Assembly: GCA_021205005.1 (NCBI GenBank)
Contig: JAJPYK010000120.1
Span: 4,178 to 14,463 of the forward strand
DNA length: 10,286 bases
From: Paraprevotella sp.
GTDB taxonomy: Bacteria; Bacteroidota; Bacteroidia; Bacteroidales; Bacteroidaceae
Direction of reading: 5' to 3'
Shown here one piece after another: positions 1-7,446 of the stretch; positions within the stretch are counted from its first letter, which is position 1, and each line of letters begins with the position of its first letter. Made by a program: the position numbers and the translations under genes. The notes under the pieces were generated by a model. That model made no database searches, was not told where the DNA came from, and saw nothing but the letters and a program-made list of their open reading frames with translations.

Positions 1-11
1 TTTTTGTGCGG

Positions 12-48
12 AAAAATATTCTCAATCTGCGGAGATTGAAATTTTTTT
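12..48. terminator. Bidirectional Rho-independent-type terminator
   Basis: A 7-bp stem (22-28 with 33-39, loop GCGG at 29-32) is followed on the plus strand by seven T at 42-48. On the minus strand it is followed by a U-rich run (the A-rich stretch 12-20 read in reverse). A further 9-bp perfect inverted repeat (4-12 with 50-58) encloses it, so the whole forms one long hairpin. It lies downstream of the minus-strand rlpA-like gene and could end that transcript as well as a plus-strand transcript entering from the left. No RNA evidence is available. Confidence 0.6.
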
Positions 49-67
49 GTCCGCACAATAAAATGAG

Positions 68-144
68 TTACTCTGCATGGGGGAGAATCCAGTCCATGAG
101 ATGAGGCAGGTCGAAACCCGAAATGGATGGAACGGGCGGCCTTA
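68..144 (-). pseudogene. Possible out-of-frame C-terminal tail of the RlpA-like protein
   Basis: On the minus strand the rlpA-like frame ends at TAA (142-144). If one T were added to the TT just before it, the reading would run through ...DNLRPPVP and SGFDLPHLMDWILPHAE to a TAA at 68-70, giving a protein of about 209 residues. The tail is amphipathic with ordinary amino-acid usage, and the other two frames look less protein-like. This is only a reading-frame argument: C-termini of this family vary and the annotated stop may be correct. Confidence 0.3.
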
Positions 145-696
145 ATTGTCGGCCAGTTTCATGCTGCTTAGGGCATTTTCATCGTTCAGGCTTCTGATCG
201 GAGTGGTCAGAGGCTTCTTTTCTTGCAGAATAGCCTGCTGTTTCCATATCGGTTCGGGATAAGACGAGAGGTCTTGATATTCCAAATGCAGTTCCGACAT
301 TTCATCGTCGTTCTCCGGTCGGAGGGGTACTTCGTTCGGGGTTACCCGTGTAATTTCCACTTGACAGAAGCCTTGTTGGATAAATCCTAATTCGTGGGCT
401 GCCGCCTTGGACAGGTCGATGATAAAGCGTCTGGAAAAAGGCCCTCGGTCGGTCACTTTCACCACTACTTCCTTGTCGTTAATCGGGTTCCGCACTTTTA
501 ATAAAGTGCCGAGCGGATAATTTTTATGTGCACAAGTCATGCTATCGCGATGATAAGCATCACCATTGCTCATTCTTCTTCCATGCAGTTTGTCAGAGTA
601 GTAAGTGGCTTTTCCGGTAGAACGCTTTTGCGCCGGCAGATGGGTAGAACACCAAAACAGACAGAAACAGCATGCAAGTATCTTTCTTACAGTCAT
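142..696 (-). CDS. RlpA-like double-psi beta-barrel protein
   Basis: A 184-residue secreted protein of the RlpA / rare lipoprotein A type. Residues 1-22 are a signal peptide (hydrophobic core ILACCFCLFWC, likely cleavage after PAQ). Residues about 27-117 form a double-psi beta-barrel domain with the family signatures GKATYYSDKLHGRRMSNG, MTCAHKNYPLGT and VTDRGPFSRRFIIDLSKAAA; the Asp in TDRGPF and the Asp in IIDLS are the conserved polar positions. In characterised RlpA proteins this fold cleaves peptide-free septal peptidoglycan in the periplasm. There is no SPOR domain, so a septal role is not assured. The start is the ATG at 694-696, which gives a complete signal peptide and lies about 60 bases from a good promoter. 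Oddity: just before the stop, the -1 frame continues into a protein-like tail ending at 68-70, so the C-terminus may have lost a base. Fold assignment is sure; function is inferred. Confidence 0.88.
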   Translation of the reverse strand: MTVRKILACCFCLFWCSTHLPAQKRSTGKATYYSDKLHGRRMSNGDAYHRDSMTCAHKNYPLGTLLKVRNPINDKEVVVKVTDRGPFSRRFIIDLSKAAAHELGFIQQGFCQVEITRVTPNEVPLRPENDDEMSELHLEYQDLSSYPEPIWKQQAILQEKKPLTTPIRSLNDENALSSMKLADN

Positions 697-1018
697 ACGC
701 TTCTTTTTTATTGCTCGTTTCTCGCTAAAATGGACGAATACGAACTAAATGACACTGCAAATTAAAGCTTTTTGTTTGGAATGACAAATATTTCTTGGTT
801 TTATTGTGTTTCGTGAACGGTTTTTTATGATTTCCGAACGAAATGTTTTTTGCTTGAATTCCGCTCTACGACTTGATTTCGGGCCTTGGAAAGAGGGCAA
901 TCTTAAAATAAGTGAAAAGTTAAAAGGTGTCACTGTATTTGGGCTTTTTTCGTTCGTATAAGTGGTAAATGCCGATGGCAGAAAATTGTTTTAGTCTTGA
1001 CCTTAAAAATAAACGAGA
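697..1018. other. Divergent intergenic region
   Basis: 322 bases between the divergent rlpA-like gene and gene 1. The left part holds the minus-strand promoter. For the plus strand no clean TTTG / TAnnTTTG pair is visible: a TATTTG at 936-941 is the best -7 candidate but has no TTTG at the right distance, so the promoter of gene 1 is not identified. The bases just before the ATG at 1019 (TTAAAAATAAACGAG) are A-rich, as is common for Bacteroidales translation starts. A short inverted repeat TGCC-GAT-GGCA occurs near 970. No convincing small gene is seen. Confidence 0.5.
758..788 (-). promoter_or_regulatory. Bacteroidales-type promoter for the rlpA-like gene
   Basis: Read on the minus strand, TTTG (785-788) is followed by a 20-nt spacer and TAATTTG (758-764). 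This fits the Bacteroidales sigma-ABfr pattern of a -33 TTTG and a -7 TAnnTTTG with 19-21 nt between them; here the -7 element lacks one of the two n bases. It would place the transcript start near 750 and leave an untranslated leader of about 55 nt before the ATG at 696. Confidence 0.5.
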
Positions 1019-4000
1019 ATGAAAGTAAGATTACTTTTTACGGCGGCTTTGGCGGCTGCTTTGGCCTGAGGAACACTGCAGATATGGTCCAACGGCATCG
1101 CTTCGGGAATTCATCATGAGACGGCGGTGGCGGGAAACACGTCGTATGCCGAAGGGGAACGGGAACGTCCGGCAGACGATACCGACGTGACGGATTGGAT
1201 CGTAAATTCCTCTTTCGATGATGGAAATACTGACGGCTGGACTTCCGATTTCGATTTGGATGCGAGTCGGGGATATGCGGCCCTGGAATCGAATCCATGG
1301 TATAAGCCTACATTCGATTTTTATCAGGAGATAGAATTGCCTAACGGGGAATATTCCTTGTCCGTGCAGGAGCATGCGACGATAGGAAATAAGGCCGTGC
1401 TTTATATGGAGAGTGCATACCAGCGCATGGAGGCCGACATGAACTGGAATCAGTCGCCGGAAAATTGGACCGATGAGGACATCAGCCGTATTTCTACGGA
1501 TGCGGTTTTGGTTGTGGACGGAAAAGTGCGTATCGGTGTGAACCAGCATACCGGCAATCAAAGCCAGAAGCTATATTTCGATAACTTCAAACTGCGTTAT
1601 ATCAACGATGGCAGCGAAAAGATGAAGGCGGATTATTCGGCCAAAGTGGATGAACTGGGGGAGATTTCCGATTATCCCGACGCTTTGCAGAGTAAGGTCG
1701 AAACGCTGAAAAACAGTGTGAATGAGATCACGCCGGACAACTTTTGGGAGAAGTACAACGCCCTTTCGCCTCAGATTGCTTATCTGACGTCGGGCGACAT
1801 GAGAACGTTGAAAACCTTGTTCGGATGGTGCACGTCCTTATGCGGAGAGACGAAGGACGAAAGCGTAAAGTCGGCCCTTACGCAGGCTATGGAACAGGCG
1901 AATGCCTCTTTGGCTTCGGCCGCTTCGGCTGAGGATGTGGCCGACATCAATACGGCTTTGAAGGCCGAATTCGATGCCGTGTCTTCCGGATTTGAATATG
2001 TGGCAGACCTTTCCGATTTCTCGAATGGGAATGCAGTCGGATGGGAGGGCAGCGTTCCCTCTCCCGAAGCCGGCGTGGAGGAGTTTTACCAAAATGATTT
2101 CGATTTTCATAAAACATTGACCGGACTCCCTGAGGGATGGTATCGAATGACGGTCAATGCCTTCTGCCGTGCCCAAGCGGCCGACGGCGGTGCCGCTCAT
2201 TCGGCCCGGACGGAGAATAATACCTGGCGTGTCTATGGGAATGGCTATGAACTTCCGTTGATGTGTGTGTACGAGGAGACCGGGACTACGGGAGGCGATA
2301 ACGGTTTCCCCACGTTGCGGAATGAGGCAAATGCGAATTTCGAAGCGGGGAAGTATCAGAATACGGTCGATGTCTGGGTGAAAGACGGCGTTTTGAAGCT
2401 GGGATTTAGCAATTCGGAGTACCATGCAGGAGGATGGTGCTGTTTCGACAATGTGAAGGTGGTGTATAAAGGCGTGGATCGATCGGCGATGTATGAGGCC
2501 ATGTCGGAGCAGGCTTTGGCCGATGCGGCTAAGGTTAACGACGCATACGTAGCGTTTATTAAGGAGCAAGTGGCTGAACATCTGTCGGAAGGCGATGCCG
2601 GCGACGTGGAGGCGTTGAACGCCGTGATGGGCGGTTATGCGGAGTTGACGAACGCCGTGGCTAAATTCAATTCCGAAGGTGTGATGGCGGACTATCGGCA
2701 GAAGCAAACGGAGGCGTTGGCTGTTTCAGAAAGTTCTCCGGCTGTGAAGGATACGTATGTCGCTTCTTTGTCCGAGGCGGAGACTGCTTTGTCTTCCGTG
2801 ATCAGTGCGGAAGCTGTCGATCGGGTCAAGGACGGGCTCGAACAAGCCTATTGGAATTATCTGTTTGCGGCTGATCCCACGAATGGAAATCACTTTGATT
2901 TCACTGCTTTATTGACGAATCCTTCTGTGCGGACTTATCCCGTCGGTAAGGTCGACGGATGGTACAATGACATTCGTCAGGAGTATTTCGGCGTGCAGAG
3001 CAACGCTGCCTATCAGGGTGAAACCGATCCGTCATGCGGAGAGTTTGTCGAAAGTTGGTCGCCTGCGGCGTTGAAACCGACAGATGAGGGAAATGGATGG
3101 CTCATTTATCAGAAAGTGGCCTTACCGGAGGGAGCGTATAAGCTGACGGCGGCGGCCTTTACAGATCGTCCTGCCAATGCTGACGCCGCGGTGACGGGAG
3201 TGCCTTCTGCCTATTTGAGTGCTGGTAGAGGAGCCGTAGCCACGTCAAAAGGAGAGGCCGTTGTGGACAAGGTCCTGACGTATAAGTCGCTTTCTTTTTA
3301 TTTGAACGAGGCTTCTACGGCAGATAATCCTACGAAATTGGGCCTTTTTGTGGAGGGAGACAATGAGGCCGACTGGTTCGGGATAACAGATATGAAGCTT
3401 TATAAGGAGCATCTGGCGGCGCAGTCATTGTCTCTCGACGAGTCCGAGTCCTATTCCGTGAAGTCGGATGCTTATGCCGATGTGAAACTTGCTCGTGCCT
3501 TGAAGACGGACCAATGGAATACGTTCTGCGTCCCATTTGACATGACGGCCGAACAATTGTCCGACAATCATATTACTGAGGTGCGAAGGTTGAATCCGTC
3601 CGTGACGGAAAAGGCCGGAACGTTGACGCTGACTTTCGATGCAGTGGAGACCGTCGAGGCGGGCGTACCCTATCTTGTGAAAGTGGATGAGGCCTATAAT
3701 GGCACCATTTGCGTGGATAAAGTGACGGTGAAGTCAGGCGATCCGATGGTGTTGGAGTGCACGGCAGGGGTGTCCATGAAAGGAATTTATTCCGCAACGT
3801 CAGTACCGCTGGGTGCGTTTTTCATTCATGATGACATGTTTTATGTAGCCGACAAAGCCGATGTCAGCCTGAAAGGTTATCGTGCTTATGTGACGTTAGA
3901 GAAACGGATCGACACAGTAAACCGCTTGTTTATCAATATAAACGGTCATGTGACAAGCGTGGAAGGTGTAAGCGAAGGGCTTACGTCTGATGGAGATAAA

Positions 4001-4123
4001 CGGGTGGATGTCTATACCTTGAGCGGCGTGAGAGTGAAAGGTGGGGTGAAGAAGGCGAATGCTCTCGATGGTTTGCGGAAAGGTTTTTATATCGTAGACG
4101 GGACAAAAGAAATCAAATATTAA
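1019..4123 (+). CDS. Large secreted multi-module glycan-binding-like protein with in-frame TGA in the signal peptide
   Basis: The ATG at 1019 begins a signal peptide (MKVRLLFTAALAAALA), then an in-frame TGA at 1067-1069, then an open frame to the TAA at 4121-4123. The longest uninterrupted reading starts at a GTG at 1127 (998 residues) but has no signal peptide, so 1019 is taken as the ancestral start. Counting from 1127: a first jelly-roll-like module spans about 24-160 (NSSFDDGNTDGW ... FDNFKLRYIN), a helical spacer 165-285, a second module 290-450 (ending FDNVKVVYKG), a FIVAR-like helical spacer 450-580, and a third module 584-762 (ADPTNG ... LPEGAYKLTAAAF ... ITDMKLYK). A beta-rich domain with WNTFCVPFDM follows at about 780-940, then a tail with VYTLSGVRVK and GFYIVDG. 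No catalytic domain is recognised; the modules resemble galactose-binding/CBM folds. The protein is probably exported and surface-associated. The tail resembles Por-type sorting tails, but use of type IX secretion is not shown. Its C-terminal third is paralogous to that of gene 2. Confidence 0.75.
1067..1069 (+). other. In-frame TGA inside a signal peptide
   Basis: The codon after MKVRLLFTAALAAALA is TGA, followed in the same frame by GTLQIWSNG and the rest of the protein. One substitution from TGC/TGT (Cys), TGG (Trp), CGA (Arg) or GGA (Gly) would explain it. Without readthrough, translation from 1019 gives a 16-residue peptide, and internal starts yield a protein that cannot be exported. 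Confidence 0.85.
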
Positions 4124-4139
4124 TCCATATAATAGAAAG

Positions 4140-4325
4140 ATGAAAAGAAAAACTTATGTGACTCCCCAGATGGAGTCGTTAGATTTGCAGGGAACGACGA
4201 TGTTCGCGTGTTCGGGCGAGCGTGTCGATGCTTCGGAGATAGGTATCGGTTTCGGTGGAAATGCGTCCGATTCCGGCGTAGTCGAGGCCTATGCGAACCG
4301 GAATTCTGATTGGGATATCTGGTGA
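4140..4325 (+). CDS. Small 61-residue protein of unknown function
   Basis: ATG at 4140, TGA at 4323-4325, beginning 16 bases after the stop of gene 1 with AGAAAG just upstream, so it is probably co-transcribed and translated. The protein starts MKRKTYVTPQMESLDLQG, has TTMFACSGE in the middle, a Gly/Ser/acidic stretch (GIGFGGNASDSG), and ends in aromatic residues (NSDWDIW). There is no signal peptide or membrane segment. From memory, short Bacteroidales proteins with this layout (basic start, Y-x-x-P near residue 6-9, a small-residue/Cys segment, acidic-aromatic end) are common and uncharacterised; I did not search. A precursor-peptide or chaperone-like role is possible but not supported by a neighbouring modification enzyme. 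Confidence 0.6.
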   Translation: MKRKTYVTPQMESLDLQGTTMFACSGERVDASEIGIGFGGNASDSGVVEAYANRNSDWDIW

Positions 4326-4470
4326 GTGAATTCATTTATATATAATGTATAGGGAAAGCGGGAAGCTCCTTGCCGTTGAATGACAGGAGATACCGCTTAT
4401 GCCTATTACGATATAAACAATAATAAGATGTGATGACGAGGCTCATTCACATCGTAAATACGACTAAGTG
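4326..4470 (+). other. Structured linker with two inverted repeats upstream of gene 2
   Basis: Two hairpins can be drawn in the 145 bases between the small gene and gene 2. The first is nested: AAGCGG (4356-4361) pairs with CCGCTT (4393-4398), enclosing CTCCT (4366-4370) paired with AGGAG (4385-4389). The second pairs GATGTGA (4427-4433) with TCACATC (4447-4453) and extends by TGA/TCA with one bulge. Neither is followed by a T run, so they are not obvious terminators. They may shape the mRNA ahead of the gene 2 start at 4471 or separate expression of the two genes; no known riboswitch class is recognised. Confidence 0.4.
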
Positions 4471-5951
4471 ATGAAAAAGAAACTGCTTTTTTGTTTTTTC
4501 AGTGCAGCCTTTGTTGCGGTCAAGCCGTCAAGCAGCGTGTGGCCCAAGGGGATTCGCTGACGTTAGTGGCCTTAGACGCCTTGAAGACGTCCCCTCCCGT
4601 CAATGGCGACCACGGTTATAATTGGGCTGTAAACGAGATTATCTCTCGTGGCATTTCCGGACAGGATAATTACATGAACGCCTATCGTAATGCAGCCCGC
4701 GCCTATCAATGTGCCCTATTGTGGAAAATCACGGGCGAAGATCGTTATGGAGATATAGCTATCGATGTGTTGAACGCTTATCGAACTTATAATAAAGGTT
4801 TGGGCGGGAATACCAATATATCGTTGATTCCGGGTTTTATAGGCTATCAGTTTGTCAATGCGGCCGAGATCATGCGTGACGATAACCAAAGGTCGACGGA
4901 AGATTTTGAATTGTTTAAGCAGTATATGGTCGACGTGTGGTTTACGGTGGCGCAGGATTTTTTGGAACGTCGGCATGATACGGTGGAGCGCGAGAGAAAT
5001 TGGTATCATTATTATAGCAACTGGGGACTGGGAAATGCGTTGTTCTGCGTGTCGTTAGGTGTGCTTTGCGATCTGCCGGACATTTACAATTACGGCATGT
5101 ATTGGCTGAAAGAAGGCCCGGGTAATGAATCGCTTTGTGTGACGGCACTCCATCCCGATGCTTTCGGACAGGGACTTTGCGGATACGGTTGGGGATTGAT
5201 TCCCTGGTTTCACGCCGACAAGCGCGGTCCGTTGGGGGATTTGAATCAAATGCAGGAGAGTGGACGTGACCAAGGGCATGCCATGGCGGCTTTGGGATTG
5301 CTTTCTTATGCTTTTGAATCGGCCTACAATCAGGGAGATAATGCCTTTTGTAATCTGAATAATCAGCTTATTCCGGGTAAGGCCGGTTCTATGATGGTGG
5401 CGGGGGCTGCCGAGTATCTGGCTGCCTACAACGCCGGTCATGACGACTTACCTTCTAAGACGAATTGGTGGATGACGGGACTGAGCGTTACGGGCCGGGG
5501 GCAATGGCGTCCTATCTGGCAGCTTTTTATCAACCATTATCAGAACCGTATGGGAGTACCGATGGCTTATTGTAGCGAAATGAAATCTCTCGTTGGATTG
5601 GAAAGAGGAGGAGGTTCGTATGGCAACAATAGCGGAGGATACGATCATACCGGGTTCGGTGATTTGATGTATGACGACACTCCGGTAAAAGAAGACCAGG
5701 TGCCGACGGTCCTGTATCCCTCGATAGCCAGTAGCACCTCAACCCGTAAATATGCCGAGATCCGCGATGTGGAACCCGGTACCGTGTTAACTTTGTCCGC
5801 ATCTTTGCCCGATGGAGAGAAGGATACGGGACAATGGAAATGGGAAGACGGAGTCGGCGGTTCCCAACGCCAGATCACGGCTGACCATTCCGGTCTGTAC
5901 CGCTTGACATATACGAATGGCAATGGTGTGGTAAGTGAGGGTGTGTCATAA
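4471..5951 (+). CDS. Fragment 1: alginate-lyase-superfamily catalytic domain
   Basis: The ATG at 4471 opens a good signal peptide (MKKKLLFCFFSAAFVA) in one frame, but the catalytic domain continues in the -1 frame, open from 4491 to 5951. Restoring one G in the GG at 4518-4519 gives a continuous MKKKLLFCFFSAAFVAGQA-VKQ with a natural cleavage site. Counting from 4491, residues about 45-315 match the (alpha/alpha)-toroid alginate_lyase family (PF05426): ARAYQCALLWKITGEDRYGD, LGGNTN...GYQFVNAAEIMR (104-129), the His/Trp/Asn-rich NWYHYYSNWGLGNALF (170-185), GVLCD, and MQESGRDQGH (254-263). These are typical of Bacteroidetes lyases acting on uronate-containing glycans; the substrate here cannot be told. 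From about 405 a beta-rich Ig-like domain begins and is cut at GNGVVSE by the inserted element. Family assignment is strong, activity doubtful. Confidence 0.8.
4494..4500 (+). other. In-phase TTTTTTC heptamer in the gene 2 signal peptide
   Basis: The bases T-TTT-TTC lie in the correct phase of the 4471 frame for a -1 slip, which is the shift needed to reach the catalytic-domain frame. A slip here would give MKKKLLFCFFQCSLCCGQA, still hydrophobic enough to be a signal. No strong downstream pseudoknot or hairpin is evident within the following 10 bases. A lost G at 4518-4519 explains the data better, since the unslipped frame keeps coding for signal-like residues up to FVA. Confidence 0.3.
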
Positions 5952-5957
5952 TTCAAA
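5936..5957 (+). repeat. Left 22-bp terminal inverted repeat
   Basis: Perfect reverse complement of 6096-6117; the outer end reads TGAGGGTGTGTC. It supplies the stop codon TAA (5949-5951) that ends lyase fragment 1. Confidence 0.85.
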
Positions 5958-6115
5958 TTTTGAGATTGACAACTTATAATCTGTAAGTATCCTCCGTTGA
6001 ACTAAGCAAAAACAACCTTATAAAGCTCTCCACGAAGCTCTATATGGTTGTTTTTATTGAATGAAGTTTCTGATTATTACTTTTTCAAAGTGCTTTTTGA
6101 ATTATGACACACCCT
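5938..6115. mobile_element. MITE-like inverted-repeat element inserted in the lyase gene
   Basis: The sequence TGAGGGTGTGTCATAATTC and the three A after it (5936-5957) are repeated as a perfect 22-bp inverted copy at 6096-6117. The 138 bases between contain an imperfect hairpin but no transposase. The size and long terminal repeats fit a miniature, non-autonomous transposable element. It interrupts an Ig-like domain: the left frame ends GNGVVSE-GVS-stop inside the left repeat, and the downstream frame restarts through the right repeat. Removing 5938-6115 exactly (178 bases) rejoins the frames as GVVSA-SVRGEGIKGTLS. No target-site duplication is visible at any choice of end, which is unusual for a TIR element. 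The insertion-sequence family that would mobilise it was not identified. Confidence 0.7.
6008..6055. terminator. Long internal hairpin of the element, terminator-like on both strands
   Basis: AAAAACAACC (6008-6017) pairs with GGTTGTTTTT (6046-6055). After one mismatch TATA pairs with TATA, and after another AGCT (6024-6027) pairs with AGCT (6036-6039), with an 8-base loop. That is 18 paired bases of 20, with T runs at the 3' side on both strands. The element could therefore stop transcription of the lyase gene as well as its translation. Confidence 0.5.
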
Positions 6116-7446
6116 CATCCGTCCGTGGCGAAGGTATAAAAGGTACGCTTTCGGTCACGGCGACTTATAATGGGCAGGCTGTCACAGGCACGGACTTGCT
6201 GATGGGGCAAGGACGTAATTTGAGCATTACGACAGCTTATACGAACTGGAACTACATCGAGAGTGAAGAGTGGTATGATGAAAATGGAACGCGTTTGGCA
6301 ACCGGAGGATCATATACTTATACGTTGAAAGATGACCAGGAGCATCAGCTTATCTTCCGTTTGACGAATCAGTCGGGAGTTGTCATCGAAAAGACGTTCC
6401 ATATTATTCCGAACGAGAATGAGTTGACCAGTTCCTTGCCCGATCCGGACTGTGAAGATCCCTCTTTGTGGACAACGAATGTTGATGGTTTTCAAAGGGG
6501 AACAGCCGTGATCGACGGTTTCAGTCAGCCTTTTATTGAGCGTAAACGCGAGGCTTCTGAAGGCGGATTGCTTTGCTGGGGACAGGAACGGTTCGATATA
6601 TCTCAGACTGTCAGGGGATTGAAGCTGGGAAAATACGAACAGGGCGCTTCTGTCATTGCCACGCAACAGGGGAAGAACGGCGAGGCCGCCAAGAACTATG
6701 TGAAAGATGTGTATTTATATGCCGACGGAGCCCACACCGCAGTTTCTTCGTTGGACGGTGTGCCAGGCTATTTCGTTGTCGACTTCTATGTGGGCGATGA
6801 TGGGCAAGTGACGTTCGGGGCCAAGAACATGACGGATCAGAATTACGGTTATTATGGCAAGGGGATGAAATTGTTTGCGATAGATAATTTCAGTTTCATC
6901 TATAAAGGTCCGGATGTGTTGGCTTCCGTTTTGTCTGACATGCGCGAGCAAGTCGCTGAGGTCAAAAAAGATGAGGTGACCTCCGGACTGTATGAGACAC
7001 TGAAGGCTTTGGACAGAAAAGCGGATGATGTGAATACGGCCGTGCTTTATCAGAGGGCATTGGGAGAGGTTCGCGAGTTGCAGGTTCATTATAAGGAGTA
7101 TATGTCTGTTTACCATATCTATAAGGAATATGTAGAGACGAACAACGTAGATGATGGGAATTTGAAAACGGCTTTGGCTGCATTTGAGGCAGCCGGATCG
7201 CCCGAAGAGTTTTTTCAGGCTTTTGATTGTCTGTGTAAAGCGTGGAAAGAATATCACCCGCGGGCCGAAAAAACTATGGACGTGACTTATTGGTTGCCGG
7301 ACGGAGGAGCATTGACGCCTTCGGAAGACGCCGGGATGTATGATTACTTCACACGTTGGATGACCGACGTAGAAGAGGGTAACTATCGTATTTTGGCCAT
7401 AGACGGGTCTGATGCTGCACGCGGTGATGCCGTGGTGAGAATATGA
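6061..7446 (+). CDS. Fragment 2: Ig-like, carbohydrate-binding-like and helical modules of the lyase
   Basis: Open from an ATG at 6061, supplied by the inserted element, to a TGA at 7444-7446; the first ~18 residues are element-derived and there is no signal peptide. Native sequence begins around SVRGEGIKGTLSVTATYNG. Residues about 25-120 form one or two Ig/PKD-like beta domains (EEWYDENGTRLATGGSYTYT). Residues 120-280 are a binding-like module (LWTTNVDGFQRG ... RFDISQTVRGLKLGKY ... LFAIDNFSFIYKG). Residues 280-400 are a helical FIVAR-like spacer. Residues 405-460 begin another binding module that continues in fragment 3 after a -1 shift. The fragment has no catalytic residues. On its own it would be cytoplasmic and unlikely to be useful. 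Confidence 0.6.
   Translation: MKFLIITFSKCFLNYDTPSSVRGEGIKGTLSVTATYNGQAVTGTDLLMGQGRNLSITTAYTNWNYIESEEWYDENGTRLATGGSYTYTLKDDQEHQLIFRLTNQSGVVIEKTFHIIPNENELTSSLPDPDCEDPSLWTTNVDGFQRGTAVIDGFSQPFIERKREASEGGLLCWGQERFDISQTVRGLKLGKYEQGASVIATQQGKNGEAAKNYVKDVYLYADGAHTAVSSLDGVPGYFVVDFYVGDDGQVTFGAKNMTDQNYGYYGKGMKLFAIDNFSFIYKGPDVLASVLSDMREQVAEVKKDEVTSGLYETLKALDRKADDVNTAVLYQRALGEVRELQVHYKEYMSVYHIYKEYVETNNVDDGNLKTALAAFEAAGSPEEFFQAFDCLCKAWKEYHPRAEKTMDVTYWLPDGGALTPSEDAGMYDYFTRWMTDVEEGNYRILAIDGSDAARGDAVVRI
6096..6117 (-). repeat. Right 22-bp terminal inverted repeat
   Basis: Perfect reverse complement of 5936-5957. It is read through in the frame of fragment 2 as FELNYDTPS-like sequence (N-Y-D-T-P-S), so the element contributes the first residues and the apparent start codon (6061) of that fragment. 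Confidence 0.85.
7438..7446 (+). other. Frameshift junction with ATGA overlap
   Basis: Fragment 2 ends GDAVVRI-TGA while the next frame opens ATG ATC GAG within the same bases (ATGA at 7443-7446). Adding one A to the AA at 7439-7440 would give VVRNMIERY and continue the module. Stop-start overlap could allow re-initiation, but the break falls inside a folded domain, so a lost base is more likely. Confidence 0.65.

Noticed and set aside
526..765. A 79-codon plus-strand frame across the rlpA-like 5' end.
   Set aside because: It overlaps the conserved double-psi barrel coding sequence and its promoter, and has no protein-like features.
1838..2707. A 289-codon open frame on the minus strand, opposite gene 1.
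   Set aside because: It is rich in Arg, His, Ser and Ile with no recognisable domain, and it mirrors the codon bias of the well-supported modular protein on the plus strand.
5958..5980. TTGACA followed closely by TATAAT inside the inserted element, resembling a sigma-70 promoter.
   Set aside because: The two boxes are only three bases apart, far from the ~17 needed, and Bacteroidales use different promoter elements.
6061..6120. The ATG at 6061 as a genuine start of a new secreted protein.
   Set aside because: The leader is encoded by the inserted element, lacks a cleavable signal, and the downstream sequence continues the Ig-like region of the lyase.
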